Shown here piece by piece: positions 33,099 through 42,715 of a stretch of 64,000 nt of DNA. Made by a program: the position numbers and the translations under genes. A model generated the notes under the pieces. It was not told where the DNA came from and did no database searches. It saw only the letters and a list, made by a program, of their open reading frames with translations. This DNA comes from Cellulomonas sp. PhB143 (lineage in GTDB: Bacteria > Actinomycetota > Actinomycetes > Actinomycetales > Cellulomonadaceae), in the NCBI RefSeq assembly GCF_003752595.1, contig NZ_RKIJ01000013.1:62001-126000 (forward strand), written 5' to 3'. Every line of letters begins with the position of its first letter. The first letter of the stretch is position 1.

Positions 33099-35081
33099 GT
33101 GACCGCCCCGGGGACCGACGGTCCGCCCGACGCCTACGGCGTGCCCGCGCCCCCGCGCGCGACGTACCGGCCGCACGCCGGCTACGCGCTGACCGGGTCG
33201 CGCACGCGGCGGTCGGTGCAGGTGATGGCGCGCGGCATCCGTTCGGAACCGTGGGTCTACACGCTCGCGATCGGGTCGTCGGCCGTGTTCGGCGCGGTCA
33301 CGGTCGCGGTGAGCAAGGCCGTCGGCTGGGCCACGGACACGGTCGTGGTGCCGGCGGTCGCGGGCGACGACGTCGCGCAGGGGCGCGTGTGGCTCGCCGG
33401 CGCGGTGCTGGCGGCGGTGGCGGTGACGCTCGCCGCGAGCGTCGCCGGGCGCCGGGTCTGGGCCGGCGTCGGGGTCTCGGACCTCCAGGCCGGGCACCGG
33501 GCGTCGGTGACGCGCCAGTATCTGCGCCTGCCGGTCTCCTGGCACCGCGCGCACCCCACGGGCCAGCTGCTGGCCACGGCCAGCGCCGACGTGGAGGCGG
33601 CGACCGGCGTCTTCAACCCCTTGCCGTTCGCCCTGGGCGTGGTGGTCATGGTCGCGGTCGCGGTCGCGATGCTGCTGGCCGTGGACGTGTGGCTCGCGCT
33701 CGCCGCCCTGGTGGTCCTGCCGCTGGCCGTCGTCGCGAACGTCGTCTTCCAGCGCCGCATGGCGCCGGCCGCGACCCGTGCCCAGCAGCTGCGCGGCGCG
33801 GTCGCGGACGTCGCGCACGAGAGCTTCGACGGCGCCGTCCTCGTGAAGTCCCTCGGCACCGCGGACCGCGAGGAGCGCCGGTTCGCGGAGCGCACCGACG
33901 CGCTGCGGGACGCCAACGTGCAGGCCGGCACGGTCCGGGCGGTCTTCGACCCGGTGATCGAGCTGCTGCCGTCCCTGGGCACCCTGCTCGTCCTCGCGGT
34001 CGGCGCGGCGCGTGTCGCGGCGGGCGCGGTGGACACCGGCGACGTCGTCACCGCGGCGTACCTGCTGACCGTCATGGCCGTCCCCGTGCGCGCCTTCGGC
34101 TGGGTCCTCGGGGAGCTGCCCCGCGCCGACGTCGGTCAGGAACGGATCGCGCGGGTGCTGGACGCCCAGGGCGCGATGGTCCCCGGCACGCTGCCGCTGC
34201 CCGGCCCCGACGACGGCCCCGCCCCCGGCCCCGGCCCCGGCTCCGCCGTGCGGCCGTCCGGCTCCGCCGTGCGGCCGTCCGGCTCCGCCGTGCGGCCGTC
34301 CGGCCTCGCCGTGCGGATGTCCGGCGTCGGCGTGGACGTGCACGTCCGCGGCCGGACGCTGACGCTCCTCGACGGGGTCGACCTGGCGGTCGACCCGGGC
34401 AGCACGGTGGCGGTCGTCGGCCCGACCGGGTCTGGCAAGACGACCCTCGTCTCCCTCCTGGCACGCCTCGGCGACCCGACGCGGGGCACGGTCCGCCTCG
34501 ACGGCGTCGACGCCGCCCGGCTGTCGCCGTCGGCGCTCACCGGGGCGGTCGCGCTCGTCCCGCAGTCGACGTTCGTGTTCGAGGACACCGTGCGCGGCAA
34601 CGTCGTGCTGTCCGACGACGGTGCGACGCCCGACGACGAGGTCTGGGCCGCGCTGCGGGCCGCGCGGGTCGACGACGTCGTGCGGGCGCTGCCCGGCGGC
34701 CTGGACGCGCGCCTGGGGGAGCGGGGCGCCAACCTCTCCGGCGGCCAGCGACAGCGGGTCGCGATCGCCCGCGCCCTCGTCCGGCGCCCGCGGCTGCTCG
34801 TCCTGGACGACGCGACGTCCGCCGTCGACCCGCGGGTCGAGCAGGAGATCCTGCACGGCCTCGGGGCCGGTCCGGGGGCGGGCGCGCCGCGCCCGACCGT
34901 CGTGATGGTCGCCCACCGGATGTCGAGCGTGGCGCTCGCGGACGTCGTCGTGCACGTCGAGCGCGGGCGCGTCGTCGACGTCGGGACGCACGCGGAGCTC
35001 CTGGACCGGGACCCGGGCTACCGGGCGCTGGCCACGGCCTACGAGCGCGACGCCGCGCGCCGGGCGGGGGAGCGCGCGTGA
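33099..35081 (+). CDS. ABC exporter half-transporter, degenerate-site partner
   Basis: 660 residues: membrane domain (about residues 40-345, six helices) and nucleotide-binding domain (about 405-655). Walker A 'VVGPTGSGKTTLVSLL', signature 'NLSGGQRQRVAIARALV' (canonical), Walker B 'LLVLDDATSAVDP', where the catalytic Glu is replaced by Asp, and switch His in 'VVMVAHRMSS'. A linker with tandem 'SAVRPSG' repeats (about residues 381-408) joins the two domains. It forms an asymmetric heterodimer with the next gene. GTG start; 4-bp overlap downstream. The exported substrate is unknown (lipid- or drug-like family). Confidence 0.92.
   Translation: MTAPGTDGPPDAYGVPAPPRATYRPHAGYALTGSRTRRSVQVMARGIRSEPWVYTLAIGSSAVFGAVTVAVSKAVGWATDTVVVPAVAGDDVAQGRVWLAGAVLAAVAVTLAASVAGRRVWAGVGVSDLQAGHRASVTRQYLRLPVSWHRAHPTGQLLATASADVEAATGVFNPLPFALGVVVMVAVAVAMLLAVDVWLALAALVVLPLAVVANVVFQRRMAPAATRAQQLRGAVADVAHESFDGAVLVKSLGTADREERRFAERTDALRDANVQAGTVRAVFDPVIELLPSLGTLLVLAVGAARVAAGAVDTGDVVTAAYLLTVMAVPVRAFGWVLGELPRADVGQERIARVLDAQGAMVPGTLPLPGPDDGPAPGPGPGSAVRPSGSAVRPSGSAVRPSGLAVRMSGVGVDVHVRGRTLTLLDGVDLAVDPGSTVAVVGPTGSGKTTLVSLLARLGDPTRGTVRLDGVDAARLSPSALTGAVALVPQSTFVFEDTVRGNVVLSDDGATPDDEVWAALRAARVDDVVRALPGGLDARLGERGANLSGGQRQRVAIARALVRRPRLLVLDDATSAVDPRVEQEILHGLGAGPGAGAPRPTVVMVAHRMSSVALADVVVHVERGRVVDVGTHAELLDRDPGYRALATAYERDAARRAGERA
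34239..34322 (+). repeat. 21-bp in-frame tandem repeat in the ABC linker
   Basis: GGCTCCGCCGTGCGGCCGTCC occurs three times perfectly (34239-34301), with a fourth diverged copy to 34322. It encodes GSAVRPS-type heptads between the membrane and ATPase domains. Such in-frame repeats can change length without breaking the protein. Confidence 0.92.
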
Positions 35082-36895
35082 GCGCCCGGCCCGAGGTCCG
35101 CGCGCAGACCGGCGGAGCGGGCATCGCGGAGACCAGCGACCTGGGGGTGCTCGCCACGCTGCGCCGCGGCCTGGCGCTCTCGCCCGAGATGCTCGCGGGC
35201 CTGCGGCTCACCCTGCTGCTCGCCGTCCTGGCCGCCGCGGGCCGCGTCGTGGTGCCGGTGACGGTGCAGCAGACGGTGGACTCGGGGATCGGCGCGGCCG
35301 GCGGCCCCGACGCGTCGCGCGTCACGGTGCTCGTCCTGGTGTCGGCGGTGCTGCTCGTGCTGGCCGGGGTGTGCACCTCCGTCGTCAACGTGCGGCTCTT
35401 CCGGTCCACGGAGGCGGGGCTCGCGACGCTCCGGACGCGGGCGTTCCGGCACGTGCACGACCTCTCGACCCTGGCGCAGGGCACCGAGCGGCGCGGCGGC
35501 CTGGTCTCGCGCGTGACGAGCGACGTCGACACGATCTCGCTGTTCGTCCAGCGCGGCGGGATCATGCTCCTGGTCTCGACGCTGCAGATCGCCGTGGCCA
35601 CGGTGCTGATGGCGGTGTACTCGTGGCCGCTCACGCTCGTCGTGTGGGCGGTGTTCGTCCCGCTCTTCTTCGGGCTGCGCCCCGCGCAGCGGCGCGTCTC
35701 GGTCGCCTACACGGCGGTACGGGCGCGCACGGGGGCGATGCTCGGCGCGATCTCCGAGTCGGTGGTCGGGGCCGAGACGATCCGGGCGTACGGGGCGCAG
35801 GGGCGCACCGCGCGGCGCGTCGACGCGACCGTCGAGGCGACCCGCGCCGCGACGGTCCGGTCGCAGAAGCTCGTCGCGGTCGTCTTCTCCTCGGGCGTGC
35901 TCGTCGCGAACCTGGTCCTGGCCGTCGTCGTGGTCGTCGGGACGTGGCTCGGGGTGGCGGGGGAGGTGACCACCGGCCAGCTCCTCGCGTTCCTGTTCCT
36001 GGTCCAGATCTTCACCGGCCCCGTCCAGCAGGCGACCGAGGTGCTCAACGACCTGCAGAACGCCGTCGCCGGGTGGCGCCGGGTGATCGCGATCCTCGAG
36101 ACGCCCCTCGACGTCCCGGACCGCGGGGACGACGGCGCCGCGAGCCCGCGCGGCCCCGCGGCCGTCTCGTTGCGCGGGGTGCGGTTCGCGTATCCCGGGG
36201 GTCCCGAGGTGCTGCACGGCGTCGACCTGGACCTGCCGGCCCGCACGCGCGTCGCGGTGGTCGGGCGCACCGGCTCCGGCAAGACGACGATCGCGAAGCT
36301 GGCCGTGCGGCTGATGGACCCGACCGCGGGGGCGGTGCTGCTCGACGGCGTCGACCTGCGCGAGGTCGCGCTGTCCCGGCTGCGCGAGCGCGTCGTGCTC
36401 GTCCCGCAGGAGGGCTTCCTCTTCGACGGGACGCTGGGCGAGAACATCGCCTACGGGATCCGCACCGCGGCGGCGGGGCCGGACGCCGTGCGGCGCGCCG
36501 TCCAGGACCTCGGCCTGGCCGGCTGGGTCGACGCCCTGCCGGCGGGCCTGGGCACGGAGGTCGGGCAGCGGGGCGAGTCGCTCTCGGCAGGCGAGCGCCA
36601 GCTGGTCGCCCTCGCCCGCGCCTACCTCGCGGACGCGGACCTGCTCGTGCTCGACGAGGCGACCTCCGCCGTCGACCCCGGGACGGAGGTGCGCATCGCC
36701 CGGGCGCTGGAGCAGCTCACCGCGGGCCGCAGCACCGTGACGGTGGCGCACCGGCTCTCGACGGCCGAGGCGGCCGACCTCGTCGTCGTGGTCGACGAGG
36801 GCCGCGTGGTCGAGGTGGGGTCGCACGGCGAGCTCCTCGCCCGCGGCGCCGTGTACGCGGCGATGCACGCGTCGTGGCTCACCCAGACCCGCTGA
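35078..36895 (+). CDS. ABC exporter half-transporter, catalytic-site partner
   Basis: 605 residues: six-helix membrane domain (about 40-330) and ATPase domain (about 360-600). Walker A 'VVGRTGSGKTTIAKLAV', signature 'SLSAGERQLVALARAYL' (LSAGE instead of LSGGQ), Walker B 'DLLVLDEATSAVDP' with catalytic Glu, switch 'VTVAHRLST'. Together with the previous protein, one ATP site (this Walker A/B plus partner LSGGQ) is canonical and the other is degenerate. GTG 35078 overlaps the previous stop. A hairpin terminator follows at 36897. Confidence 0.93.
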   Translation: MSARPEVRAQTGGAGIAETSDLGVLATLRRGLALSPEMLAGLRLTLLLAVLAAAGRVVVPVTVQQTVDSGIGAAGGPDASRVTVLVLVSAVLLVLAGVCTSVVNVRLFRSTEAGLATLRTRAFRHVHDLSTLAQGTERRGGLVSRVTSDVDTISLFVQRGGIMLLVSTLQIAVATVLMAVYSWPLTLVVWAVFVPLFFGLRPAQRRVSVAYTAVRARTGAMLGAISESVVGAETIRAYGAQGRTARRVDATVEATRAATVRSQKLVAVVFSSGVLVANLVLAVVVVVGTWLGVAGEVTTGQLLAFLFLVQIFTGPVQQATEVLNDLQNAVAGWRRVIAILETPLDVPDRGDDGAASPRGPAAVSLRGVRFAYPGGPEVLHGVDLDLPARTRVAVVGRTGSGKTTIAKLAVRLMDPTAGAVLLDGVDLREVALSRLRERVVLVPQEGFLFDGTLGENIAYGIRTAAAGPDAVRRAVQDLGLAGWVDALPAGLGTEVGQRGESLSAGERQLVALARAYLADADLLVLDEATSAVDPGTEVRIARALEQLTAGRSTVTVAHRLSTAEAADLVVVVDEGRVVEVGSHGELLARGAVYAAMHASWLTQTR

Positions 36896-36896
36896 C

Positions 36897-36923
36897 GGTG
36901 GGCGTCCGCGCGGGCCGCCCACC
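36897..36923 (+). terminator. Hairpin between ABC exporter and hisI
   Basis: An 8-bp perfect stem (GGTGGGCG, 36897-36904, with CGCCCACC, 36916-36923) and 11-nt loop, 1 bp after the TGA. No U-tract, as usual at this GC content. It would separate the transporter from the his/trp block. Confidence 0.5.
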
Positions 36924-36940
36924 CGTGGCAGGATTCTGGG

Positions 36941-37336
36941 GTGCCTGACACCACCGCCCTCGACCCCGCCGTCGCGTCGCGCCTCAAGCGCGACTCGGAC
37001 GGACTCGTCGCCGCGATCGTCCAGCAGCACGACACCGGAGAGGTGCTCATGCTCGGCTGGATGGACGACGAGGCGCTGCACCGCACCCTGACGACGGGAC
37101 GGGTGACCTTCTGGTCCCGGTCCCGGCAGGAGTACTGGCGCAAGGGCGACACGTCGGGCCATGCGCAGTACGTGCGCTCAACGGCGATCGACTGCGACGG
37201 TGACGCCCTGCTCGTGCGCGTGGAGCAGGTCGGTGCGGCGTGCCACACCGGGACGCGCACCTGCTTCGAGGCCGGGGGAGACCTGGGCGCCGTCGTCGGC
37301 GACGGTCCCGGCGCGGGACCGGAGGTGGCGGCGTGA
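36941..37336 (+). CDS. hisI: Phosphoribosyl-AMP cyclohydrolase
   Basis: 131 residues, opens the adenine ring of PR-AMP in histidine synthesis. '[20 protein letters not shown]', '[20 protein letters not shown]', the Mg site '[14 protein letters not shown]' and zinc Cys in '[15 protein letters not shown]' are all present. No HisE domain is fused. GTG 36941; its stop overlaps the trpE GTG, tying histidine and tryptophan genes together as commonly found in actinobacteria. Confidence 0.96.
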   Translation: MPDTTALDPAVASRLKRDSDGLVAAIVQQHDTGEVLMLGWMDDEALHRTLTTGRVTFWSRSRQEYWRKGDTSGHAQYVRSTAIDCDGDALLVRVEQVGAACHTGTRTCFEAGGDLGAVVGDGPGAGPEVAA

Positions 37337-38910
37337 GCGTCCCGCCGGCGGCGCCGGCCGACGTGAGCGCGGAAGGGCTCGTGTGGGGCGAGACCTGGCC
37401 GCCGGAGCAGACGTTCCGCGCGCTCGCCGCCACGCGCCGCGTCATCCCCGTCGTCCGCCGCCTGCTCGCCGACGACGTCACGCCCGTGGGCCTGTACCGC
37501 ACCCTCGCGCAGGGGCGCCCGGGCACCTTCATCATGGAGTCCGCGGAGGCGGACGGCGCCTGGTCGCGCTGGTCGTTCGTCGGCGTGGCGTCGCGCGCCA
37601 CGCTGACGGTGGACGACGACGGGGCGCGCTGGGTCGGCGACGTGCCGTCGGGCGTGCCGACCACGGGCGACGTCATGGACGTCCTGGAGAGCACCCTCGC
37701 GCTGCTGCGGGCGCCCGCGATCCCGGGGCTGCCGCCGTTCACCGGGGGCATGGCGGGCGCGCTGGGCTGGGACGTCGTGCGGCACTGGGAGCCCACGCTG
37801 CCCGCCACGGTGCCGGACGAGCTCGGGGTGCCCGAGGTGACGCTCTGCCTCGCGACGGACCTCGCGGTGGTCGACCACCGCGGGGGGACGGTGTGGCTCG
37901 TCGCCAACGCGATCAACTTCGACGACACGGACGCGCGCGTCGACGAGGCGCGGGCCGACGCCGTCGCACGGCTCGACGCGATGCAGCAGGCGCTGGTCGC
38001 GGGCGCGCGGGAGGCGAGCGTGCCCGCCGTCGTCGACCCGTCGGCGAGCGAGCCGGAGCTCGAGTTCCGCTCGACGCGCGAGGAGTTCGAGGCGTCCGTG
38101 CGGGCGGGCAAGGAGGCGATCCGCGAGGGCGAGGTCTTCCAGGTCGTCCTGTCCCAGCGCCTGGACCTCGACTGCCCGGCCTCGCCGCTCGACGTCTACC
38201 GCGCACTGCGGACGATCAACCCGAGCCCGTACATGTACTACTTCCAGCTGCAGGACGCCGCGGGCCACGACTTCGCCGTGGTGGGCTCGAGCCCGGAGAC
38301 CCTGGTCAAGGTCACCGACGGCCGGGTCGTGACGTTCCCGATCGCCGGGTCGAGGCCCCGCGGTGCGACCCCGGAGGAGGACGTCGCCCTGGGCGAGGAG
38401 CTGCTCGCCGACCCCAAGGAGCGGGCCGAGCACCTGATGCTCGTGGACCTCTCGCGCAACGACCTCGTCAAGGTCTGCGAGCCGACCTCCGTCGAGGTCG
38501 TGGAGTTCATGGCGACCAAGCGCTTCAGCCACATCATGCACCTGTGCTCCACGGTCGTGGGGCGGCTGCGCGAGGGGGCGACGGCGCTCGGCGCGTTCCG
38601 GGCGACGTTCCCGGCGGGCACGCTCTCCGGCGCCCCGAAGCCCCGGGCGATCGCCCTCGTCGACGAGCTCGAGCCGGCGTCGCGGGGCGTCTACGGCGGC
38701 ACCGTCGGGTACCTCGACTTCGCCGGGGACATGGACATGGCGATCGCGATCCGCACCGCGCTGATCCAGGACGGGCGCGCGAGCGTGCAGGCGGGCGGCG
38801 GGATCGTCGCCGACTCGGTCCCGGCGCTCGAGTACGCCGAGTCGCGCAACAAGGCGGCTGCAGCGGTGCGGGCCGTCCAGCTCGCCGCCCGGCTACGGAG
38901 CCCTCGGTGA
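37333..38910 (+). CDS. trpE: Anthranilate synthase component I
   Basis: 525 residues. It converts chorismate and ammonia to anthranilate; the amidotransferase TrpG is not in the window. The N-terminal regulatory region contains '[19 protein letters not shown]' (Trp-binding LLES-like). The catalytic half has '[11 protein letters not shown]', '[22 protein letters not shown]', '[15 protein letters not shown]' and '[12 protein letters not shown]'. GTG 37333 overlaps hisI by 4 bp. No leader peptide or attenuator precedes it because it is embedded in the operon. Confidence 0.96.
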   Translation: MSVPPAAPADVSAEGLVWGETWPPEQTFRALAATRRVIPVVRRLLADDVTPVGLYRTLAQGRPGTFIMESAEADGAWSRWSFVGVASRATLTVDDDGARWVGDVPSGVPTTGDVMDVLESTLALLRAPAIPGLPPFTGGMAGALGWDVVRHWEPTLPATVPDELGVPEVTLCLATDLAVVDHRGGTVWLVANAINFDDTDARVDEARADAVARLDAMQQALVAGAREASVPAVVDPSASEPELEFRSTREEFEASVRAGKEAIREGEVFQVVLSQRLDLDCPASPLDVYRALRTINPSPYMYYFQLQDAAGHDFAVVGSSPETLVKVTDGRVVTFPIAGSRPRGATPEEDVALGEELLADPKERAEHLMLVDLSRNDLVKVCEPTSVEVVEFMATKRFSHIMHLCSTVVGRLREGATALGAFRATFPAGTLSGAPKPRAIALVDELEPASRGVYGGTVGYLDFAGDMDMAIAIRTALIQDGRASVQAGGGIVADSVPALEYAESRNKAAAAVRAVQLAARLRSPR

Positions 38911-39641
38911 GCGCGCGGCGCCGGGGGATCCTGCCCGCGCGGCGCGGGGCGATCCTCGGGATGCTCCTGCTCGGGGTGCTCGCGCTCCTGCTCGCGATGC
39001 CCACGTGGCTGACGACGACCGGGACCACCGCGATCCAGGACACGGTCGACGTGACGGTCACGGGCACCACGGCCGCTCCCGCGGTCGGCGCGGGGGCCCT
39101 GGTGCTGCTCGCGGCCGCGCTCGCCCTCGGGCTGGTGGGGCGCATCGGGCGCTGGGTCGTCCTCGTCGTCGCCGCGGCGGCCGGCGTCGTCGTCCTCACC
39201 GGCGCGCTCGCGATCGCTCTCGACCCCGAGCCTGCCGCCCGGTCGGCGGCTGCCGCGACGACCGGGGTGACGACGCTGACCTCCGCGGTGAGCGTCTCCC
39301 CCCTGCCCTGGGTGGTCGCGCTGGTCGGTGCCCTGGCCACGGTGCTCGCCGTGCTCGCGGGCGTCGCCGCCCCCCGCTGGTCGGCGGGCTCGTCGCGGCA
39401 CGAGAGGGCCGGGTCCGCACCGGCGGCCGCGGCGGGCCCTGCCTCGAGCCCGACCTCGACCTCGGCCGGGGCGGCGCCCGGGGACGGGCCTGCGGGTCCG
39501 GGGACGGACGTCCCCGAGGAGGACGGTGAGGTGGACCTCGCGGCGCTGTGGGACTCGATGTCCCGGGAGGGCGAGGCCGGCGGCGAGGCGCCCGGCGGCG
39601 CCTCGGACGACGGGCGCACGGGCGAGCGCCCGGTAGGCTGA
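38907..39641 (+). CDS. Trp-operon-associated membrane protein (TIGR02234-like)
   Basis: 244 residues with four membrane helices (about residues 12-30, 55-75, 80-105, 130-152) and a disordered Pro/Ala/Ser tail ending 'EVDLAALWDSMSREGE'. The layout (TM, 'ATW(L)-TT' loop, three further TM, acidic tail with 'D-LWD-x-(L/M)-DxGxDPT'-like end) matches the Trp-biosynthesis-associated membrane protein family found after trpE in actinobacteria. Its function is unknown; a role in tryptophan or indole handling is only suggested by location. GTG overlaps trpE. Confidence 0.8.
   Translation: MSARRRGILPARRGAILGMLLLGVLALLLAMPTWLTTTGTTAIQDTVDVTVTGTTAAPAVGAGALVLLAAALALGLVGRIGRWVVLVVAAAAGVVVLTGALAIALDPEPAARSAAAATTGVTTLTSAVSVSPLPWVVALVGALATVLAVLAGVAAPRWSAGSSRHERAGSAPAAAAGPASSPTSTSAGAAPGDGPAGPGTDVPEEDGEVDLAALWDSMSREGEAGGEAPGGASDDGRTGERPVG
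39634..39639 (+). promoter_or_regulatory. Possible internal -10 box before the HGxxPAAW gene
   Basis: TAGGCT overlaps the last codons of the preceding membrane-protein gene. Transcription from ~39646 would give a ~24-nt leader containing CGAGAGG, the ribosome site of the next gene. No clear -35 is seen. Confidence 0.3.
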
Positions 39642-39669
39642 GAACACATCTTCACGAGAGGCACACACC

Positions 39670-39933
39670 ATGGCTGACACGACGACCGAGACCACCGAGG
39701 TCGCCTACCTCCCGCTCTCCGCGCCGCCCACGAACCACGGCCACACCACCGCCGCCTGGGCCACGATGATCGGCATCATGCTGGGCTCGCTGGTCGCCGC
39801 CGTCGCGTTCGTGATCCCGGCCGTGTGGCTGTTCTGGGTCGGCATGGGGATCGTCGTCGTCGCCCTCGTGGTCGGCCTCCTGCTGCGGAACATGGGCTAC
39901 GGCCAGCGGGAGATCGGCGCCGACGGGAAGTGA
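39670..39933 (+). CDS. HGxxPAAW-type small membrane protein
   Basis: 87 residues. '[20 protein letters not shown]' is the HGxxPAAW motif (here with Thr-Thr for xxP), followed by two membrane helices to ~residue 72 and '[12 protein letters not shown]'. This small family lies between trpE and trpC in many actinobacteria. ATG 39670 with CGAGAGG upstream. Role unknown. The DUF2752 gene overlaps its stop (GTGA). Confidence 0.82.
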   Translation: MADTTTETTEVAYLPLSAPPTNHGHTTAAWATMIGIMLGSLVAAVAFVIPAVWLFWVGMGIVVVALVVGLLLRNMGYGQREIGADGK

Positions 39934-40379
39934 CCGTCCCGGCGGCCGCCGGCGGGCGGGCCGCGTGCGCGCCGCGTCCGGCGCTCGGGCCGCTCGCGGT
40001 CGGTGCCGCAGCGGCGTCGGCCCTGGCCTACGTGGCCGTCGTCGACCCGAACCGCCCGGGGCACTACCTCGTCTGCCCCGTGCTGGCCCTGACCGGCTGG
40101 TCCTGCCCGGCGTGCGGGGGCCTGCGTGCCACGCACGACCTGACGCGGCTCGACCTCGCGGCCGCATGGTCGGCCAACCCGCTCTGGGTGATGCTCGCGC
40201 CCGTCCTGGTGGCCGCGTGGGCGGCGTGGCTGGTCCGGGCCCTGCGCGGGCAGCCCCGGCCGCCCGGCGCCCGGGCCGGGACGCGCGTCCCCGCCCGGGC
40301 GCTGGTCGTGCTCGGCGTGGTCGTCGCGTTCGGGGTGCTGCGCAACGTCCCGGTCCTCGCGCCGACGCTCGGTCCCTGA
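39930..40379 (+). CDS. DUF2752 membrane protein
   Basis: 149 residues, three membrane helices. The family signature is '[20 protein letters not shown]' followed by '[12 protein letters not shown]' and 'ANPLWVM'. The CPxCG pair could bind metal or form a disulphide. Function unknown; it is a regular member of this trp gene block in actinobacteria. The following 207 bp to trpC hold a possible -10 box and the trpC ribosome site but no other gene I can support. Confidence 0.85.
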   Translation: MTVPAAAGGRAACAPRPALGPLAVGAAAASALAYVAVVDPNRPGHYLVCPVLALTGWSCPACGGLRATHDLTRLDLAAAWSANPLWVMLAPVLVAAWAAWLVRALRGQPRPPGARAGTRVPARALVVLGVVVAFGVLRNVPVLAPTLGP

Positions 40380-40475
40380 CCGGCACGTGCGCCCGCCTGC
40401 CCAACGGGCGCCCCGGCTCCCCGGGCCGCACGTCTCGCGGGACGGTCCGTGGTCCGCGGGGCTCCGGGACGCCCC

Positions 40476-40481
40476 TACCAT
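40476..40481 (+). promoter_or_regulatory. Candidate -10 box for trpCBA
   Basis: TACCAT in the 207-bp DUF2752-trpC gap; initiation near 40488 would give a leader of ~100 nt ending with GAAGGAGC. No tandem Trp codons or obvious attenuator are visible in that leader. Confidence 0.35.
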
Positions 40482-40586
40482 GGCTGGCAGGACGCGTGAG
40501 CGCGGGCGGAGGGCCGCCCGGTCACGGCGGCGGCCCGGGTGCGACGCGGCGGCCGGGGGACACGCACGAGAAGGAGCTGATGAACG

Positions 40587-41402
40587 ATGACCGTTCTCGA
40601 CGACATCGTCGCGGGAGTCCGGGAGGACCTCGCGGAGCGCCAGGAGCGGACGTCGCTCGACGAGCTCAAGGAGCGCGCCGGGCGCGCCCCGGGCGCGATC
40701 GAGTGCGTCAGCCGCCTCAAGGTGGAGGACGCCGTCGCGGTGATCGCCGAGGTCAAGCGGTCGAGCCCGAGCCGCGGGGAGCTGTCGACCATCTCCGACC
40801 CGGCCGCGCTGGCCCGCGAGTACGAGCACGGCGGGGCGAGCGTCATCTCGGTGCTCACCGAGCAGCGTCGCTTCAAGGGCAGCCTGGCCGACCTGGACGC
40901 CGTGCGGGCGAGGGTCGACGTCCCGGTGCTGCGCAAGGACTTCGTCGTCACGTCCTACCAGGTCTGGGAGGCGCGGGCGCACGGCGCGGACGTCGTCCTG
41001 CTCATCGTCGCGGCGCTCGAGCAGACGGTCCTGATCTCGCTGATCGAGCGCGTGCACTCCCTGGGCATGACGGCCCTCGTCGAGGTGCACGACGTCGACG
41101 AGGTCGCCCGGGCGATCGACGCGGGCGCGCGCGTGATCGGGGTCAACGCCCGCAACCTCAAGACCCTCGAGGTCGACCGCACGACGTTCGCGCGGCTCGC
41201 CCCCGCCATCCCGGACGAGTACGTGCGCATCGCCGAGTCCGGCGTGCGCGGCCCGCACGACGTCGTCGACTTCGCCCGCTCGGGCGCCGACGCGGTCCTC
41301 GTGGGCGAGGCCCTCGTGACCGACGACGCGCCGCGTGCCTCGGTGGCCGACCTCGTGGCGGCGGGCCAGCACCCCTCGCTGCGCGCGCTGCGCCACGGGT
41401 GA
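40587..41402 (+). CDS. trpC: Indole-3-glycerol phosphate synthase
   Basis: 271 residues, (beta/alpha)8 barrel closing CdRP to indole glycerol phosphate. '[20 protein letters not shown]' has catalytic Lys and Ser; '[20 protein letters not shown]' the second Lys; '[19 protein letters not shown]' and '[15 protein letters not shown]' complete the site. Start ATG 40587 follows AGAAGGAGCTGATGAACG. No TrpF domain is fused, so PRA isomerisation must come from elsewhere (PriA/HisA in actinobacteria). Confidence 0.97.
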   Translation: MTVLDDIVAGVREDLAERQERTSLDELKERAGRAPGAIECVSRLKVEDAVAVIAEVKRSSPSRGELSTISDPAALAREYEHGGASVISVLTEQRRFKGSLADLDAVRARVDVPVLRKDFVVTSYQVWEARAHGADVVLLIVAALEQTVLISLIERVHSLGMTALVEVHDVDEVARAIDAGARVIGVNARNLKTLEVDRTTFARLAPAIPDEYVRIAESGVRGPHDVVDFARSGADAVLVGEALVTDDAPRASVADLVAAGQHPSLRALRHG

Positions 41403-41407
41403 CGCCG

Positions 41408-42715
41408 ATGCCCACGCCCCACCAGAACCCCAGCGAACCGGAGGACCGGCCCGTGGCCGACGCCACCTCGTCCCTGCAGGACACCCGAGGCCCGTACTAC
41501 GGGGAGTTCGGCGGGAGGTTCGTCCCCGAGGCGCTCGTCGCGGCGCTGGACGAGCTCGAGGTGGAGTACCGCTCCGCCCTCGCCGACCCGGGCTTCGTCG
41601 CCGAGCTGGAGCGGCTGCAGCGTGAGTACACGGGACGCCCGAGCCCGCTGACAGAGGTCGAGAGGTTCGCCGAGCACGCCGGCGGCATCCGCGTCTTCCT
41701 CAAGCGGGAGGACCTCAACCACACGGGCTCGCACAAGATCAACAACGTGCTCGGCCAGGCGCTGCTCGTCAAGCGCATGGGCAAGCACCGCGTGATCGCC
41801 GAGACCGGGGCGGGGCAGCACGGCGTGGCCACGGCGACGGCGGCGGCGCTGCTGGACCTCGAGTGCGTCGTGTACATGGGCGAGGAGGACACGGAGCGTC
41901 AGGCGCTCAACGTCGCCCGGATGCGGCTGCTCGGCGCGACGGTGGTGCCGGTGACGCAGGGCTCGCGCACGCTCAAGGACGCGATCAACGAGGCGCTGCG
42001 CGACTGGGTCGCGAACGTCGAGGACACCCACTACCTGCTCGGCACCGTCACCGGCCCCCACCCGTTCCCGGAGATGGTCCGGGAGTTCCACAAGGTCATC
42101 GGCACCGAGGCACGGGCGCAGGTCCTGGAGCGGACGGGCCGCCTGCCGGACGTCGTCGCGGCCTGCGTGGGCGGCGGCTCGAACGCGATGGGCATCTTCA
42201 ACGCCTTTCTGGACGACGACGTGCGGCTGCTCGGCCTCGAGGCCGGCGGCGAGGGTGTGGCGTCGGGCCGGCACGCGGCGCGGTTCAGTGGCGGCGCCCC
42301 GGGCGTGCTGCACGGTGCGCGCTCGTACCTGCTGCAGGACGAGGACGGGCAGACGCTGCCGAGCCACTCGATCTCCGCGGGGCTCGACTACCCGAGCGTC
42401 AGCCCGATCCACGCGTGGCTGCACGACACGGGCCGGGCGGAGTACCGCCCGGTGACGGACACGGAGGCCATGGAGGCGTTCCGGCTCCTGTGCCGCACCG
42501 AGGGGATCATCCCCGCGATCGAGTCGGCGCACGCGCTCGCCGGGGCGCTCGTCGTCGGCCGCGAGCTCGCGGCCGCGGGTCGGACGGACGCGATCGTGCT
42601 CGTCAGCCTCTCGGGGCGCGGCGACAAGGACGTGGCGACGGCGGCCCGCTGGTTCGACGTCGTGGACGAGCAGGACATCGCGAAGGCCGCGACGACCGAG
42701 GGGAGCAGCCTGTGA
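41408..42715 (+). CDS. trpB: Tryptophan synthase beta chain
   Basis: 435 residues, PLP enzyme joining indole and Ser. PLP lysine in '[18 protein letters not shown]', catalytic Glu in '[14 protein letters not shown]', phosphate loop '[15 protein letters not shown]', and C-terminal '[13 protein letters not shown]'. The first ~28 residues ([15 protein letters not shown]...) are a disordered extension before the conserved '[16 protein letters not shown]'; a GTG at 41453 could shorten it. Translation is coupled with trpA (4-bp overlap). Confidence 0.97.
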   Translation: MPTPHQNPSEPEDRPVADATSSLQDTRGPYYGEFGGRFVPEALVAALDELEVEYRSALADPGFVAELERLQREYTGRPSPLTEVERFAEHAGGIRVFLKREDLNHTGSHKINNVLGQALLVKRMGKHRVIAETGAGQHGVATATAAALLDLECVVYMGEEDTERQALNVARMRLLGATVVPVTQGSRTLKDAINEALRDWVANVEDTHYLLGTVTGPHPFPEMVREFHKVIGTEARAQVLERTGRLPDVVAACVGGGSNAMGIFNAFLDDDVRLLGLEAGGEGVASGRHAARFSGGAPGVLHGARSYLLQDEDGQTLPSHSISAGLDYPSVSPIHAWLHDTGRAEYRPVTDTEAMEAFRLLCRTEGIIPAIESAHALAGALVVGRELAAAGRTDAIVLVSLSGRGDKDVATAARWFDVVDEQDIAKAATTEGSSL

